A stretch of 64,000 bases of DNA from Lentzea tibetensis (GTDB lineage: Bacteria; Actinomycetota; Actinomycetes; Mycobacteriales; Pseudonocardiaceae), in NCBI RefSeq assembly GCF_007845675.1, contig NZ_VOBR01000009.1, positions 62,001 through 126,000 of the forward strand, in the 5' to 3' direction. Numbering within the stretch: position 1 is the stretch's first letter; the number at the start of each line of letters is the position of its first letter. The translations under genes were made by a program, and so were the position numbers. A model generated the notes under the pieces. That model was given only the letters and a program-made list of their open reading frames with translations. It was not told where the DNA came from and did not search any database. Positions 41,354 through 49,565 of the stretch are shown here, piece by piece.

Positions 41354-42048
41354 ACGTCCGGCGCGTCGTCGTGCACCACGTGCCCAGCCTCGGGCACGAG
41401 CAGGTGCGTGCCGTTCGCACGCCGCGCGACCTCCTCCATCTGGCCGGGCAGCATGCCGCCCCTGCCCGCTTCGATGATCAGCAACGGGCAGCGCACGGCG
41501 TCGACGAAGTGCCAGTAGTCGCGCTCGCCCCACTCGGCGGCGATCTCGAACAGGTCCTCGACGCGCGCGATGAGGTGCCAGCCGTCCGCGCGCTCCTCGA
41601 AGTACTCGTCCGCGCCGGGCATGCCGAAGTACGCCTTGATGTGCTGCGGTGACTCGAACCGCTCCGGCCACGCCTCGAAGTACCACCGGTAGTCCTCTAC
41701 CGACTTCCCGCGGTTGTCCGGGACGAAGTCCTCGACCACAATCGCGCGCACCAGGTCCGGACGGGTCGCCGCGAGTCCCAGCGCGTGCAGCCCGCCCATG
41801 GAGTGCCCGATCACCACAGCGGGTCCGAGGCCGAGCGCCTCGATCGACCCGGCCGCGTCGGCGACGAAGTCCTCGGTCCGCCACGGCCCCCGCTGCGGGT
41901 TCCGACCGTGCCCACGTGCGTCGATCCCGACGACACGCCCGTAGGGCTTCAGCCACTGCGCGACCGTCCACCACGTCGTGGCCCTGCTCATCAGACCGTG
42001 CAGGAGCACGATGCCTTGACCCGTTCCGCCGAACTCAACCGCCTCCAC
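41299..42048 (-). CDS. Alpha/beta hydrolase (Rv3591c-like position)
   Basis: 249 residues. Oxyanion-hole HG in IVLLHGLMSRATTWW, nucleophile Ser in VVIGHSMGGLHAL, acid in PLLIIEAGRGGM (region), catalytic His in VPEAGHVVHDDAP. A lid insertion (FEAWPERFESPQHIKAYFGM) lies between. The GTG start at 42048 is preceded by TACTAAT at a distance fitting a leaderless transcript. Divergent from the M1 peptidase by 15 nt. Position next to mhuD and mutY matches mycobacterial Rv3591c. Substrate unknown. Confidence 0.87.
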   Translation of the reverse strand: MEAVEFGGTGQGIVLLHGLMSRATTWWTVAQWLKPYGRVVGIDARGHGRNPQRGPWRTEDFVADAAGSIEALGLGPAVVIGHSMGGLHALGLAATRPDLVRAIVVEDFVPDNRGKSVEDYRWYFEAWPERFESPQHIKAYFGMPGADEYFEERADGWHLIARVEDLFEIAAEWGERDYWHFVDAVRCPLLIIEAGRGGMLPGQMEEVARRANGTHLLVPEAGHVVHDDAPDVYRGAVEAFLSSTSTSPV

Positions 42049-42063
42049 AGGGATGATTAGTAC

Positions 42064-43509
42064 ATGAAGGCACGCCGCTACCTGTTCGCGCTGGTGCTCG
42101 TGGTGCTCGTCGCGGGCGTCGTGGTCGTCACGCGCATACCCCGTGGCGAACCCGCGCCTGCCACCACGTCGCCGCAGGTCGCGGTGGAGGCGGGCGCCGG
42201 AGTGGGCGACCCGTACTACCCGACGGACGGCAACAGCGGGTACGACGTCACCCAGTACGACCTGTCGATCAGCTACGACCCCGGCAGCAAGCGGCTCGAC
42301 GGCGTGGCGCGGGTGACCGCGACCGCCGCGGACGACCTGTCGCGGTTCAACCTCGACCTGCTGGGCCTGCAGGTCAGCGACGTGAAGGTCGGCGACCAGC
42401 CGGCGAAGTTCGCGCAGGAGGGCGACCACGAGCTGGTGATCACGCCCAGCGCGCCGCTCGCCAAGGGCAGGCCGTTCACCACGACCGTCACCTACGGCGG
42501 CACGCCGCAGCTGGTCGACGACGACTCGCTCGGCCGCAGCGGCTGGCAGATCTCCACCACCGGCGGTGCTTTCGCCGCGGGTCAGCCGCACTCGGCGACC
42601 ACGTGGTTCCCGGCGAACGACACCCCGCGCGACAAGGCGAAGGTCAAGATCGCCGCGCGCGTGCCGGACGGCTGGTCGGTGATCTCGAACGGCATCGAGG
42701 GCGCGGTGACCAAGGCGGGCGGCTGGACCACGTACAACTGGGCCGAGGACACGCCGATGGCGACGTACCTGGTCACGGTCGCGATCGACAAGTGGACCGT
42801 GGTGCGCTCGACGTTGCCCGACGGCACGCCGGTCGTCGACGCGTACGCGCCGGGCACGCTCGACAAGCGCGCCATCGAGGGCCGCCTGCCCGAGGTGATC
42901 GGGCTGCTGTCGTCGAAGTTCGGCCCGTACCCGCAGCGCGCGGCGGGCGGCATCTTCGTGGCCGACCGCATCGGGTTCTCGCTGGAGACGCAGACCAGGC
43001 CGACCTACGCGCAGTGGGCGGACCTGGAGACGATCGTGCACGAGACCGCGCACCAGTGGTTCGGCGACTCGGTGTCGTTGAAGAACTGGGCGGACATCTG
43101 CCTCAACGAGTGCCTAGCGAGCTACTCGCAGTGGCTGTGGGCGGAGGCGAAGGACGGCGAGAACCTCGACAACCGCTACCGCACCCGCATCGACGAGCTG
43201 AGTGGGAAGACCGGGTTCTGGGCGCAGAAGCTCTACGACATGGGCCGGGGCAACGAGTTCCGCGGCGTCTACGACAAGGGCATCCTCGCCATGCACGCCC
43301 TGCGCAGGAAGGTGGGTGACCAGGCGTTCTTCCAGGCGCTGACGTCGTGGACCGCCGAGCACCGGGAGGGCAACGCGTCGTGGCCCGAGTTCGAGGACCA
43401 CGTGGAGAAGGTGTCCGGCCAGCAGCTGGACGCGTTCTACCAGGCGTGGTTCCGCGATGCCGGCATCCCGGCCGATGAGCACCTGCGGCCGGGCTCGTTG
43501 CGCCGATAG
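42064..43509 (+). CDS. Membrane-anchored or secreted M1-family aminopeptidase
   Basis: 481 residues. N-terminal signal-anchor (YLFALVLVVLVAGVVVV), then the M1 beta-sandwich (YDVTQYDLSISYDPGSKRLDG) and the thermolysin-like domain with zinc motif HETAH at residues 326-330 and the third ligand Glu in NECLASYSQ. The substrate-binding Gly-x-Met-Glu-Asn motif is not evident (FVADRIGFSLETQ instead), as in several actinobacterial short M1 proteins. It also lacks the large C-terminal domain of PepN. It presumably trims peptides outside the cell. Confidence 0.9.
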   Translation: MKARRYLFALVLVVLVAGVVVVTRIPRGEPAPATTSPQVAVEAGAGVGDPYYPTDGNSGYDVTQYDLSISYDPGSKRLDGVARVTATAADDLSRFNLDLLGLQVSDVKVGDQPAKFAQEGDHELVITPSAPLAKGRPFTTTVTYGGTPQLVDDDSLGRSGWQISTTGGAFAAGQPHSATTWFPANDTPRDKAKVKIAARVPDGWSVISNGIEGAVTKAGGWTTYNWAEDTPMATYLVTVAIDKWTVVRSTLPDGTPVVDAYAPGTLDKRAIEGRLPEVIGLLSSKFGPYPQRAAGGIFVADRIGFSLETQTRPTYAQWADLETIVHETAHQWFGDSVSLKNWADICLNECLASYSQWLWAEAKDGENLDNRYRTRIDELSGKTGFWAQKLYDMGRGNEFRGVYDKGILAMHALRRKVGDQAFFQALTSWTAEHREGNASWPEFEDHVEKVSGQQLDAFYQAWFRDAGIPADEHLRPGSLRR

Positions 43510-43518
43510 GCTGGCGTC

Positions 43519-43845
43519 ATGGCTGTCGTGAAGATCAACGCGATCAAGGTCCCCGAGGGCAACGGCCCCGAGCTGGAGAAGCGCTTCGGCGCGCGACTGG
43601 GCGCCGTCGACGACGCTCCGGGGTTCCTGGGCTTCGAGCTGCTCAGGCCGGTCGCGGGCGACGACCGCTACTTCGTGGTCACGCACTGGGAGACCGACCA
43701 GGACTTCACCAACTGGCGCGAGGGCAGCATGGGCCAGGCCGCGCACTCCGGTGAGCGCGCGAAGCCCGTGTCGACCGGCGCGGACCTCCTCGAGTTCGAG
43801 GTGGTTCTGTCGAGCAAGCCGAAGCGTAGCCAGAATGATTCATGA
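43519..43845 (+). CDS. mhuD: Heme-degrading monooxygenase, MhuD-like
   Basis: 108 residues, ABM/IsdG fold. It aligns closely with M. tuberculosis MhuD (Rv3592): VVKINAIKVPEG with catalytic Asn7, GFLGFELLRPV, YFVVTHWETD, Trp66, and the proximal heme His at 76 (one-residue offset) in GQAAHSGERA. It should open heme and release iron, in mycobacteria giving mycobilins without CO. ATG 43519. Its TGA overlaps the Sir2 start by ATGA. The neighbourhood mutY-hydrolase-mhuD is the same as in Mycobacterium. Confidence 0.93.
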   Translation: MAVVKINAIKVPEGNGPELEKRFGARLGAVDDAPGFLGFELLRPVAGDDRYFVVTHWETDQDFTNWREGSMGQAAHSGERAKPVSTGADLLEFEVVLSSKPKRSQNDS

Positions 43846-44633
43846 TTGATCAGGCTGCGTGGCTGTTGGCCGGTGCTGACGCTCTGCTGATCTGCGCCGG
43901 TGCCGGGATGGGTGTCGACTCCGGCCTCCCCGACTTCCGCGGTGACAGCGGTTTCTGGGAGGCCTACCCGCCGTACGCGCGGCTGGGCCTGAAGTTCGTG
44001 GAGCTGGCCGACCCGGCCCACTTCGCGGACGATCCGGCGCTGGCGTGGGGTTTCTACGGCCACCGCCTGCACCTGTACCGCGACACCGTGCCGCACGAGG
44101 GTTTCCAGCTGCTCAAGCGGTGGGGCGCCGAACAACGCGTCTACACGTCCAATGTGGACGGTCAGTTCCAGCGCGCGGGTTTCGCCGACGTCGCCGAGGT
44201 GCACGGCTCCATCCACCACCTGCAGTGCGTCGAACCGTGCACGGACGACATCTGGGAGTGCGCGCTCGACGTCGAGGTTGATCCGGAGTCGATGCGCGCG
44301 GTCGGCGAGCTGCCGTCGTGCCGCAACTGCGGCGGCCTGGCCCGCCCGAACATCCTGATGTTCGGCGACTGGTCGTGGGTCCCGGACCGCTCGCAGGCCC
44401 AGCTCGACGACCTGACCGCGTGGCGCCGCACCAAGAAGAACCTGGTGGTGGTCGAGATCGGCGCGGGCAACGCCGTCCCGACCGTGCGCCGTCAGGCAGA
44501 GCTCGCGAGCGCCTCCTCGGGCGCCTTGATCCGCATCAACCCGCGCGAACCCGACGTTCGCCACGGCCGCGGCGTCGCACTGCCGATGGGCGCTCTGGAA
44601 GCGCTCGTCACTTTGGCACGACGAACTGCGTGA
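43842..44633 (+). CDS. Sir2-family NAD-dependent protein deacylase
   Basis: 263 residues. NAD-binding GAGMGVDSGLPDFRGDSG, and a variant catalytic block YTSNVDGQFQRAG where typical sirtuins have TQNIDxLH. The catalytic His is in EVHGSIHH, and a zinc module is formed by CVEPC ... CRNCGG. LVVVEIGAGNAVPTVRRQAE forms the later nucleotide loop. It removes acyl groups from lysine using NAD; the variant loop may change acyl preference. Translationally coupled to mhuD (ATGA), an unusual pairing. It overlaps the convergent EEP gene by 26 bp. Confidence 0.9.
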   Translation: MIDQAAWLLAGADALLICAGAGMGVDSGLPDFRGDSGFWEAYPPYARLGLKFVELADPAHFADDPALAWGFYGHRLHLYRDTVPHEGFQLLKRWGAEQRVYTSNVDGQFQRAGFADVAEVHGSIHHLQCVEPCTDDIWECALDVEVDPESMRAVGELPSCRNCGGLARPNILMFGDWSWVPDRSQAQLDDLTAWRRTKKNLVVVEIGAGNAVPTVRRQAELASASSGALIRINPREPDVRHGRGVALPMGALEALVTLARRTA

Positions 44634-45579
44634 CCACCGCCCGGTGATCAGTGCCGGGAACCGTGATGACGTCGACGGTGTCGACCGCGCACCGGGCGTC
44701 GACCAGCACGTGGTCGAGCGTGACGGGCGGCGGCCACAACGGGAAGTCCGACGGCCAGGTCGGGATGAGCCCGGCCCCGACCTGGTCAGCGGCGTCCACG
44801 TAGCCCGCGTTGACCAGCCGCCGCAACGCCACGTGGTCCAGCGTGGCGTTGAAGTCCCCGGCCAGTACCCGCACCGGCCCGCCGAGGTCGCGCGGCGGCA
44901 ACCCGGCGAGCTCCCGCTGCCACGGCTCGGGCCCCACGACCTCCACCGGCGGCAACGGGTGCACCGACACCACTTCCATGTCCGGCCCAGGCAGATCCAC
45001 CAGCGCCCCGGCCTGCCGCAACGTGCTGGGCCCGGTCAGATCCCGCCGCACAACCGGATACCGCGACGCGATCCCCGACCCCTCACCCCCAGGCGCGGCG
45101 AGGAAAACCCGGTTCGGCAGCAGTGCCCGCAGCCCGGCGCGGTCGAGGTCACCGACCATCTCCGGCGTCAGCTCCTGCAACGCCAGCACGTCGATGTTCC
45201 GCTCGCGCACGATGTCGACGATGACCTGCGCATCCGCCAGCCCACCCAACGTGTTCGACGTCATCACCCGCACCGCGGTACCAACCCCGTTGGGCCGCGA
45301 GTCGGGAAACGCACGGGCCGCCACGTTCGCGACCAGCACGATCGACACGAGCATGACGACCAGCCCCACCACCCATCGCCGCGCGAACAGCGCGATCGCA
45401 CCCCACAACAACCCGGCGACGGCGATGTACGGCGTGAGGGCGACGGTGGCGAGCATGTGCCGCGTCCCGTCGATCCCGATCAGCCTGAACACAGCAGCGA
45501 CAACGATCGCTATGGCCCCCAGGACCAGCACGAACGAAGTGATTCCGGACCCAGAACGCTTTACGTCGGTGTCCACCAC
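44608..45579 (-). CDS. Membrane-anchored endonuclease/exonuclease/phosphatase-family protein
   Basis: 323 residues. Three N-terminal transmembrane helices (FVLVLGAIAIVVAAVFRLIG, TPYIAVAGLLWGAIALFA, VVGLVVMLVSIVLVANVAA), then an extracytoplasmic EEP domain: VMTSNTLGG, LQELTPEM (metal Glu), VVSVHPLPP, LAGDFNATLDH (active-site Asp/Asn) and GTDHRAVVTQF (C-terminal Asp-His). Could be a nuclease, phosphodiesterase or sphingomyelinase-like enzyme outside the membrane. GTG 45579. Confidence 0.88.
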   Translation of the reverse strand: MVDTDVKRSGSGITSFVLVLGAIAIVVAAVFRLIGIDGTRHMLATVALTPYIAVAGLLWGAIALFARRWVVGLVVMLVSIVLVANVAARAFPDSRPNGVGTAVRVMTSNTLGGLADAQVIVDIVRERNIDVLALQELTPEMVGDLDRAGLRALLPNRVFLAAPGGEGSGIASRYPVVRRDLTGPSTLRQAGALVDLPGPDMEVVSVHPLPPVEVVGPEPWQRELAGLPPRDLGGPVRVLAGDFNATLDHVALRRLVNAGYVDAADQVGAGLIPTWPSDFPLWPPPVTLDHVLVDARCAVDTVDVITVPGTDHRAVVTQFVVPK

Positions 45580-45596
45580 ACATCTAGTCTGCCCGA

Positions 45597-46223
45597 GTGG
45601 TCACACTGCTCACGGGCTTCGAGCCGTTCGGCGGCTCCACGACGAACCCGTCCTGGGACGCCGTAACCGAACTGGCGGCACGCCGCACAGTCGCAACGGC
45701 CCAGCTCCCGTGCACTTTCACCGGCTCGCTAGCCGTGCTGCGCGCGGCCATCGCCGAACACTCACCAGATCTCGTGGTGTGCGTGGGCCAGGCAGGCGGC
45801 CGCGCGGCGATAACCCCGGAGCGAATCGCGGTGAACATCCGCGACGCCCGCATCCCCGACAACGCGGGCGACCAGCCCATCGACATCCCCGTGGTCGACT
45901 CGGGCCCAGCCGCGTACTTCACCACGCTCCCGGTGAAAGCCGCCGTAGCCCGCATCGCGTCGGCCGGTATCGAGGCCAGCGTCTCGCACACGGCGGGCAC
46001 GTACGTCTGCAACAACGTCTTCTACGGCCTCATGCACCTGCTGGCGACCGAGATGCCACACGTGCGGGGCGGGTTCGTCCACGTGCCCTTCTCGCCGGAG
46101 CAGGGACACACCGACAAGCCGTCCATGCCGGTCTCCACCATCGCCACCGGCCTGGGCCTGTTGGTCGACGCTTGCCTCGACACGACGGCCGACCTCCACA
46201 TCAGCACGGGCACCCTGCACTAG
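45597..46223 (+). CDS. pcp: Pyroglutamyl-peptidase I
   Basis: 208 residues. Cysteine peptidase C15 that removes N-terminal pyroglutamate. Catalytic Glu in ITPERIAVN, Cys in GTYVCNNVFYGLMH, His in GGFVHVPFSPEQ. The N-terminal LLTGFEPFGGSTTNPSW is characteristic. GTG 45597, divergent from the EEP gene by 17 nt. Confidence 0.94.
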   Translation: MVTLLTGFEPFGGSTTNPSWDAVTELAARRTVATAQLPCTFTGSLAVLRAAIAEHSPDLVVCVGQAGGRAAITPERIAVNIRDARIPDNAGDQPIDIPVVDSGPAAYFTTLPVKAAVARIASAGIEASVSHTAGTYVCNNVFYGLMHLLATEMPHVRGGFVHVPFSPEQGHTDKPSMPVSTIATGLGLLVDACLDTTADLHISTGTLH

Positions 46224-46275
46224 CGCCGATTCCGGCGTATCGACGTGCCCGCTGGCTCAGTGGGGGGCTTCGCTT

Positions 46276-46340
46276 GGCTGCCGGTCCCCGTCGGGGCTGG
46301 TTCTTTGCTCGGCTGCCGGTTGTCGTCGGGGCTGGGTTCT
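46276..46340. repeat. Two-copy 35-bp direct repeat
   Basis: Units starting GGCTGCCGGT at 46276 and 46311 share GTCGGGGCTGG and TTCT at the same offsets. Confidence 0.6.
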
Positions 46341-46397
46341 GATGGTTGCTGTGTTTCGGTGTTCTGCTGTCGGTGGTTGCGTCGCGCCTTCGGCGCA

Positions 46398-46463
46398 GCG
46401 ATTGGGCCTTGACTTGGGGCCCCTCGCGGCGTGGTGGTACACCCCAAGTCAAGGCCCAATCGC
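46398..46463. repeat. Inverted repeat with 22-nt perfect arms
   Basis: Arms 46398-46419 and 46442-46463 are exact reverse complements, containing GGGCCTTGACTTGGGG and its complement, with a 22-nt loop. It could terminate pcp transcription. Confidence 0.7.
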
Positions 46464-46548
46464 GCGGTGCCCACCACCCCGCTGACTGCCGACGCGCAAA
46501 CCATCGGGCAGAACACACCGACCCACCCACCGCCGTGCCCACCAACCA

Positions 46549-46626
46549 AACCGGCAGATACCAAGCGAGCACCGCCGAAACCGGCGCGAACCAAGCGAGC
46601 ACCGCCCAAACCGGCAGATACCAAAA
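46549..46626. repeat. 30-bp tandem repeat, about 2.5 copies
   Basis: Units start AAACCGGC at 46549, 46579 and 46609; the shared core is ACCAAGCGAGCACCGCC. On the plus strand they would encode a ten-residue repeat of the type KPADTKRAPP, with no start or domain to support translation. Confidence 0.65.
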
Positions 46627-46727
46627 GAAAAGAGCGCCCGCCGCACTCCCAACCCCCGCACTGCCAACCGGGCGCGGCCCCCGAGCACAAACCGGCAGCC
46701 GAATGATCCCAAGCATCCGAAGGGCCG

Positions 46728-46861
46728 GGGGTGGGGAGGTCCTCGCTGATCAGGCGCAGCCTTGCCACATCGAAAAGCCCCTGTCAAGGCAGCTTTTCCG
46801 CCTTGACAGGGGCTTTTCGATGTGGCGACCGTGAGGTGATCAGCGAGGACCTCCCCACCCC
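46728..46861. repeat. Large composite nested inverted repeat
   Basis: Outer arms 46728-46752 and 46837-46861 are 25-nt perfect complements. Inner arms 46764-46790 and 46800-46826 are 27-nt perfect complements around a 9-nt loop (AGCTTTTCC). The inner stem includes GAAAAGCCCC and GGGGCTTTTC, terminator-like ends. It sits between convergent genes. Confidence 0.85.
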
Positions 46862-46886
46862 ACCACCAGGAACTAGCGAACCGGAA

Positions 46887-48455
46887 CTAGCGAACCGAGA
46901 ACGGCCCAGCAGGCACCTTCACCTTGATGGTGTCGACAGACGCCGAGGCAGGCCCGTCAACAGGCTCCACAGCGGCGCAGTGCGTGCCGTTGCGCGGGAG
47001 CTTCAGGTCGACGAGGTAGCGGTCGTTGATCGTCCGAGTGCACTCGGACCGGTCGTACACGCCGTGACCCCAGCCGTCGTAGGTGACGAAGACGGTGGTG
47101 TCGCGAGACTGCCGATGCGCGTTGACGGCCCACTCGTACGCGGTGGCCGGGTCGTGCTTCGCGTTGGTCAGCAGGATCTTGGGCGCGTTGCGGATCCGCA
47201 GCGGGCGCTGCGGGTTGGTGGCCTCCGGGTAGCCGGAGCAGCCCATGGTGGCGCCGTGGCCGAGTGACGAGCCGCGCGTGTTGGGTGCGATGGAGTTCTC
47301 CATCGCCACGAGCCGCTGGTATTCGCCGAAGTTGCGGACCCGGACGTTGTAGTCGTTGCAGAACACCGCGGCGAACGGGTTCGGCGCGGTCTCGGCCGCC
47401 GCTGCGAACGCCTTGGTGTCGACCGGCGTCTCCGCGGGCTTGCCCGCGGCGAGCGAGGCGACCCACTGGGAGAACGACTTCCACGCGGGGCCGTACGCCA
47501 TGCCGACGACGTTGCCGGTCAGCTCCTGCGTCGACACCTTGCGGCCGTCGGGCGAGTTCGGGTCGACGAGCTCACCCTTGTCCGCCTTGGCGAGCAGGTC
47601 CTTCCACAGCTTGCGGACGTCCTTGCCGTGCAGCGGCGCGGTCGCGGTCCGCTCGTTCCACTTCACCCACTCCTGGAACGAGTCCTCCGCGGTGCGGGCC
47701 TCGGTCGCCATGAACCCGGCCGTGTTGAGGCTGTGGTCCATGTTGCTGTCGATGATCATGGCGCGGATGTTCTTGCCGTACCGCTCGGCGTAGTGCTGGC
47801 CCATGATCGTGCCGTACGAGACGCCGTAGTAGTTGATCTTCTTCTCGCCCAGTGCGCGGCGGATGGCGTCGATGTCCTGGATGACGTCGGCCGTCGAGGC
47901 GTGGTCGAAGATCGGGCCGCTCTGCTTGCGGCAGTCCTCGCGGAGCTCCTTGTTGTACGCGATGAGCTGGTCGAACTCGGCGACGTTCTTCGGGTAGTCC
48001 GAAGGCGCCTTCTGCAGCAGGTCGATCGAGCACTTCACCGGCTGGCTGCGCGCGACACCACGCGGGTCGAAGCCGACGATGTCGAACTTCTGCGAGATCT
48101 CCGGGCTGAAGTACTCGTTGGCGAACATCGCGAACGAGACGCCCGAACCACCCGGACCACCGGGGTTGATGACCATCGAACCGATGCGCTTCGCCGGGTC
48201 CGTCGCCTTGCGGCGGGCCACGGCCAGGCCGAACTTCTCCCCGTTCGGCTTGGCCCAGTCGATCGGCAGCGTGAGCGTGCCGCACTCCACCTCGGGCAGC
48301 TGATCACAGGGCTTCCAGTCGATCGGCGCAAGAGCGATCTCCTGTGCAGGCTGCTCAGCCCGCACACCCTCTTGGGCGACCGCCACACCCCCTGCCGTGA
48401 CCACAAGTGCCGTACTCGCGAGCGCTACTCCGAGCGCGCGAATCTTCGGTTGCAC
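46887..48455 (-). CDS. Secreted S33 alpha/beta hydrolase, tripeptidyl aminopeptidase-like
   Basis: 522 residues. Signal peptide (RALGVALASTALVVTAGGVAVA), then the fold with INPGGPGGSG oxyanion region, VGFDPRGVARS, nucleophile Ser in YYGVSYGTIMGQ, a helical lid, catalytic Asp in TNAKHDPAT and His in DGWGHGVY. Cysteine pairs (PCDQLPEVECG; SECTRTINDR ... GTHCAAV) suit an exported protein. It resembles Streptomyces Tap and mycobacterial Hip1-type proteases. GTG 48455 is preceded by GGGAGGA. Confidence 0.92.
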   Translation of the reverse strand: MQPKIRALGVALASTALVVTAGGVAVAQEGVRAEQPAQEIALAPIDWKPCDQLPEVECGTLTLPIDWAKPNGEKFGLAVARRKATDPAKRIGSMVINPGGPGGSGVSFAMFANEYFSPEISQKFDIVGFDPRGVARSQPVKCSIDLLQKAPSDYPKNVAEFDQLIAYNKELREDCRKQSGPIFDHASTADVIQDIDAIRRALGEKKINYYGVSYGTIMGQHYAERYGKNIRAMIIDSNMDHSLNTAGFMATEARTAEDSFQEWVKWNERTATAPLHGKDVRKLWKDLLAKADKGELVDPNSPDGRKVSTQELTGNVVGMAYGPAWKSFSQWVASLAAGKPAETPVDTKAFAAAAETAPNPFAAVFCNDYNVRVRNFGEYQRLVAMENSIAPNTRGSSLGHGATMGCSGYPEATNPQRPLRIRNAPKILLTNAKHDPATAYEWAVNAHRQSRDTTVFVTYDGWGHGVYDRSECTRTINDRYLVDLKLPRNGTHCAAVEPVDGPASASVDTIKVKVPAGPFSVR

Positions 48456-48572
48456 GGGTTTCCTCCCTAGATCCCCAGTAATGCGCACAGGACGTTTCCA
48501 GGCGACCGAGAGCGCTCACAACCGACTGAGGTAGGGCAGAACATCAGACTGAAGTCGTACAACCACCCTGAG

Positions 48573-49565
48573 TTACGACCGTTCGGCCCAACGGTCGTGC
48601 AGCTCCTGCTGGCCCTGGGCGGTCAGGGTGCCGAACAGCCGCAACCGGGCCATCCCGCCGTCCGGGTAGATGTCCAGGCGCGCGTGGGTGGCCTCGGGCG
48701 CGTCCGGAACGACGAACCGGTGCCGGGTGTCCGGCTGGAGCCGGGTGCGCGGCAGCAGGTCGAACCACGTGTCGGGGTCCTTGCGGGTGTCGCAGCCGGA
48801 GACGGACGCCCAGCCGGGCGAGTTGCCCTTGAAGTGGCTCGTGTCCAGCTCGGCGATCGTGACGACGCCGGGCGCGGCCAGCCGCAGCGACACCCAGTCG
48901 TTGCCCGAGTCGCGGCGCCGCGCGGTCTCCCAGCCCTCCCCCATCAGGGTCGCCTGTCCGGGCGCGATGAGGTTGTTCGGCGAGCTGTAGAACCGGTTGC
49001 TGCAGTCGACGACCGTCGCTCCGTTCTCCAGCGCCGCCAGGTCGATGCCGGGCACCAGCAGCCTGGGGTCGGCGACCGGCGAGCCGTGCACGCGCAGCCG
49101 CGCCACGCCGCCGTCCGGGTCGATGGTCAGGCACACGTGCGTGAACCGGCGCTCGGACGACACGTCGAAGAAGTGCTTCTGGTCGCCCTGCAACGGCGAC
49201 CGCGGCACGATCGTCTCCCAGTCGGTCAGCTCGTCGGCCGACGGGTAGCCGTCGGCGGAGCAGGCCTCGACCCACGCGAACGGCGGGTAGTTGCCCTTGA
49301 AGAACGCCGTGTCGACGACGACGCCCCGCACGACACCGGGCAGCCCGAGCCGGATCACCGCCTGGTCGACCCCCGGCTCACGCCTGCGCCGCGTCTCCCA
49401 GCCGTCGTAGATCTGTCCTTTGTGGCCGAAGGTGTAGGTCTGGTAGACGGGTTCGGCGGCGGTGATCAGGTTCTCCCGCTCGGCGAACAGCTCGTCGTTC
49501 GCCCACACCACGCCACCACCCACCGCGCGCGACGCGAGGTCGGGGAGCCGGGTCCACTCGGTCAT
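48573..49565 (-). CDS. alc: Allantoicase
   Basis: Converts allantoate to ureidoglycolate and urea. 330 residues in two homologous beta-jelly-roll halves, each with the same core: GWETRRRREPGVDQAVIRLG / GWETARRRDSGNDWVSLRLA, VDTAFFKGNYPPFAWVEAC / LDTSHFKGNSPGWASVSGC, IDPDGGVARLRVHG / IYPDGGMARLRLFG. ATG 49565 overlaps the allantoinase stop (ATGA). Last gene of the six-gene minus-strand operon. Confidence 0.95.
   Translation of the reverse strand: MTEWTRLPDLASRAVGGGVVWANDELFAERENLITAAEPVYQTYTFGHKGQIYDGWETRRRREPGVDQAVIRLGLPGVVRGVVVDTAFFKGNYPPFAWVEACSADGYPSADELTDWETIVPRSPLQGDQKHFFDVSSERRFTHVCLTIDPDGGVARLRVHGSPVADPRLLVPGIDLAALENGATVVDCSNRFYSSPNNLIAPGQATLMGEGWETARRRDSGNDWVSLRLAAPGVVTIAELDTSHFKGNSPGWASVSGCDTRKDPDTWFDLLPRTRLQPDTRHRFVVPDAPEATHARLDIYPDGGMARLRLFGTLTAQGQQELHDRWAERS

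Larger units (their letters stand above)
46224..46886. other. Repeat-rich convergent intergenic region
   Basis: 663 bp between the convergent pcp and S33 peptidase genes. It contains a 35-bp direct repeat (GGCTGCCGGT-type units at 46276 and 46311), an inverted repeat with 22-nt arms, a 30-bp tandem repeat (2.5 copies) and a composite hairpin. Open frames in both directions are low-complexity and I do not call genes. Confidence 0.6.

Noticed and set aside
46220-46834. Open frames on both strands in the repeat-rich region (for example Gly/Ala/Leu repeats on minus, KPADTKRAPP repeats on plus)
   Set aside because: They arise from tandem and inverted repeats, lack ribosome sites and domains, and overlap the large hairpin.
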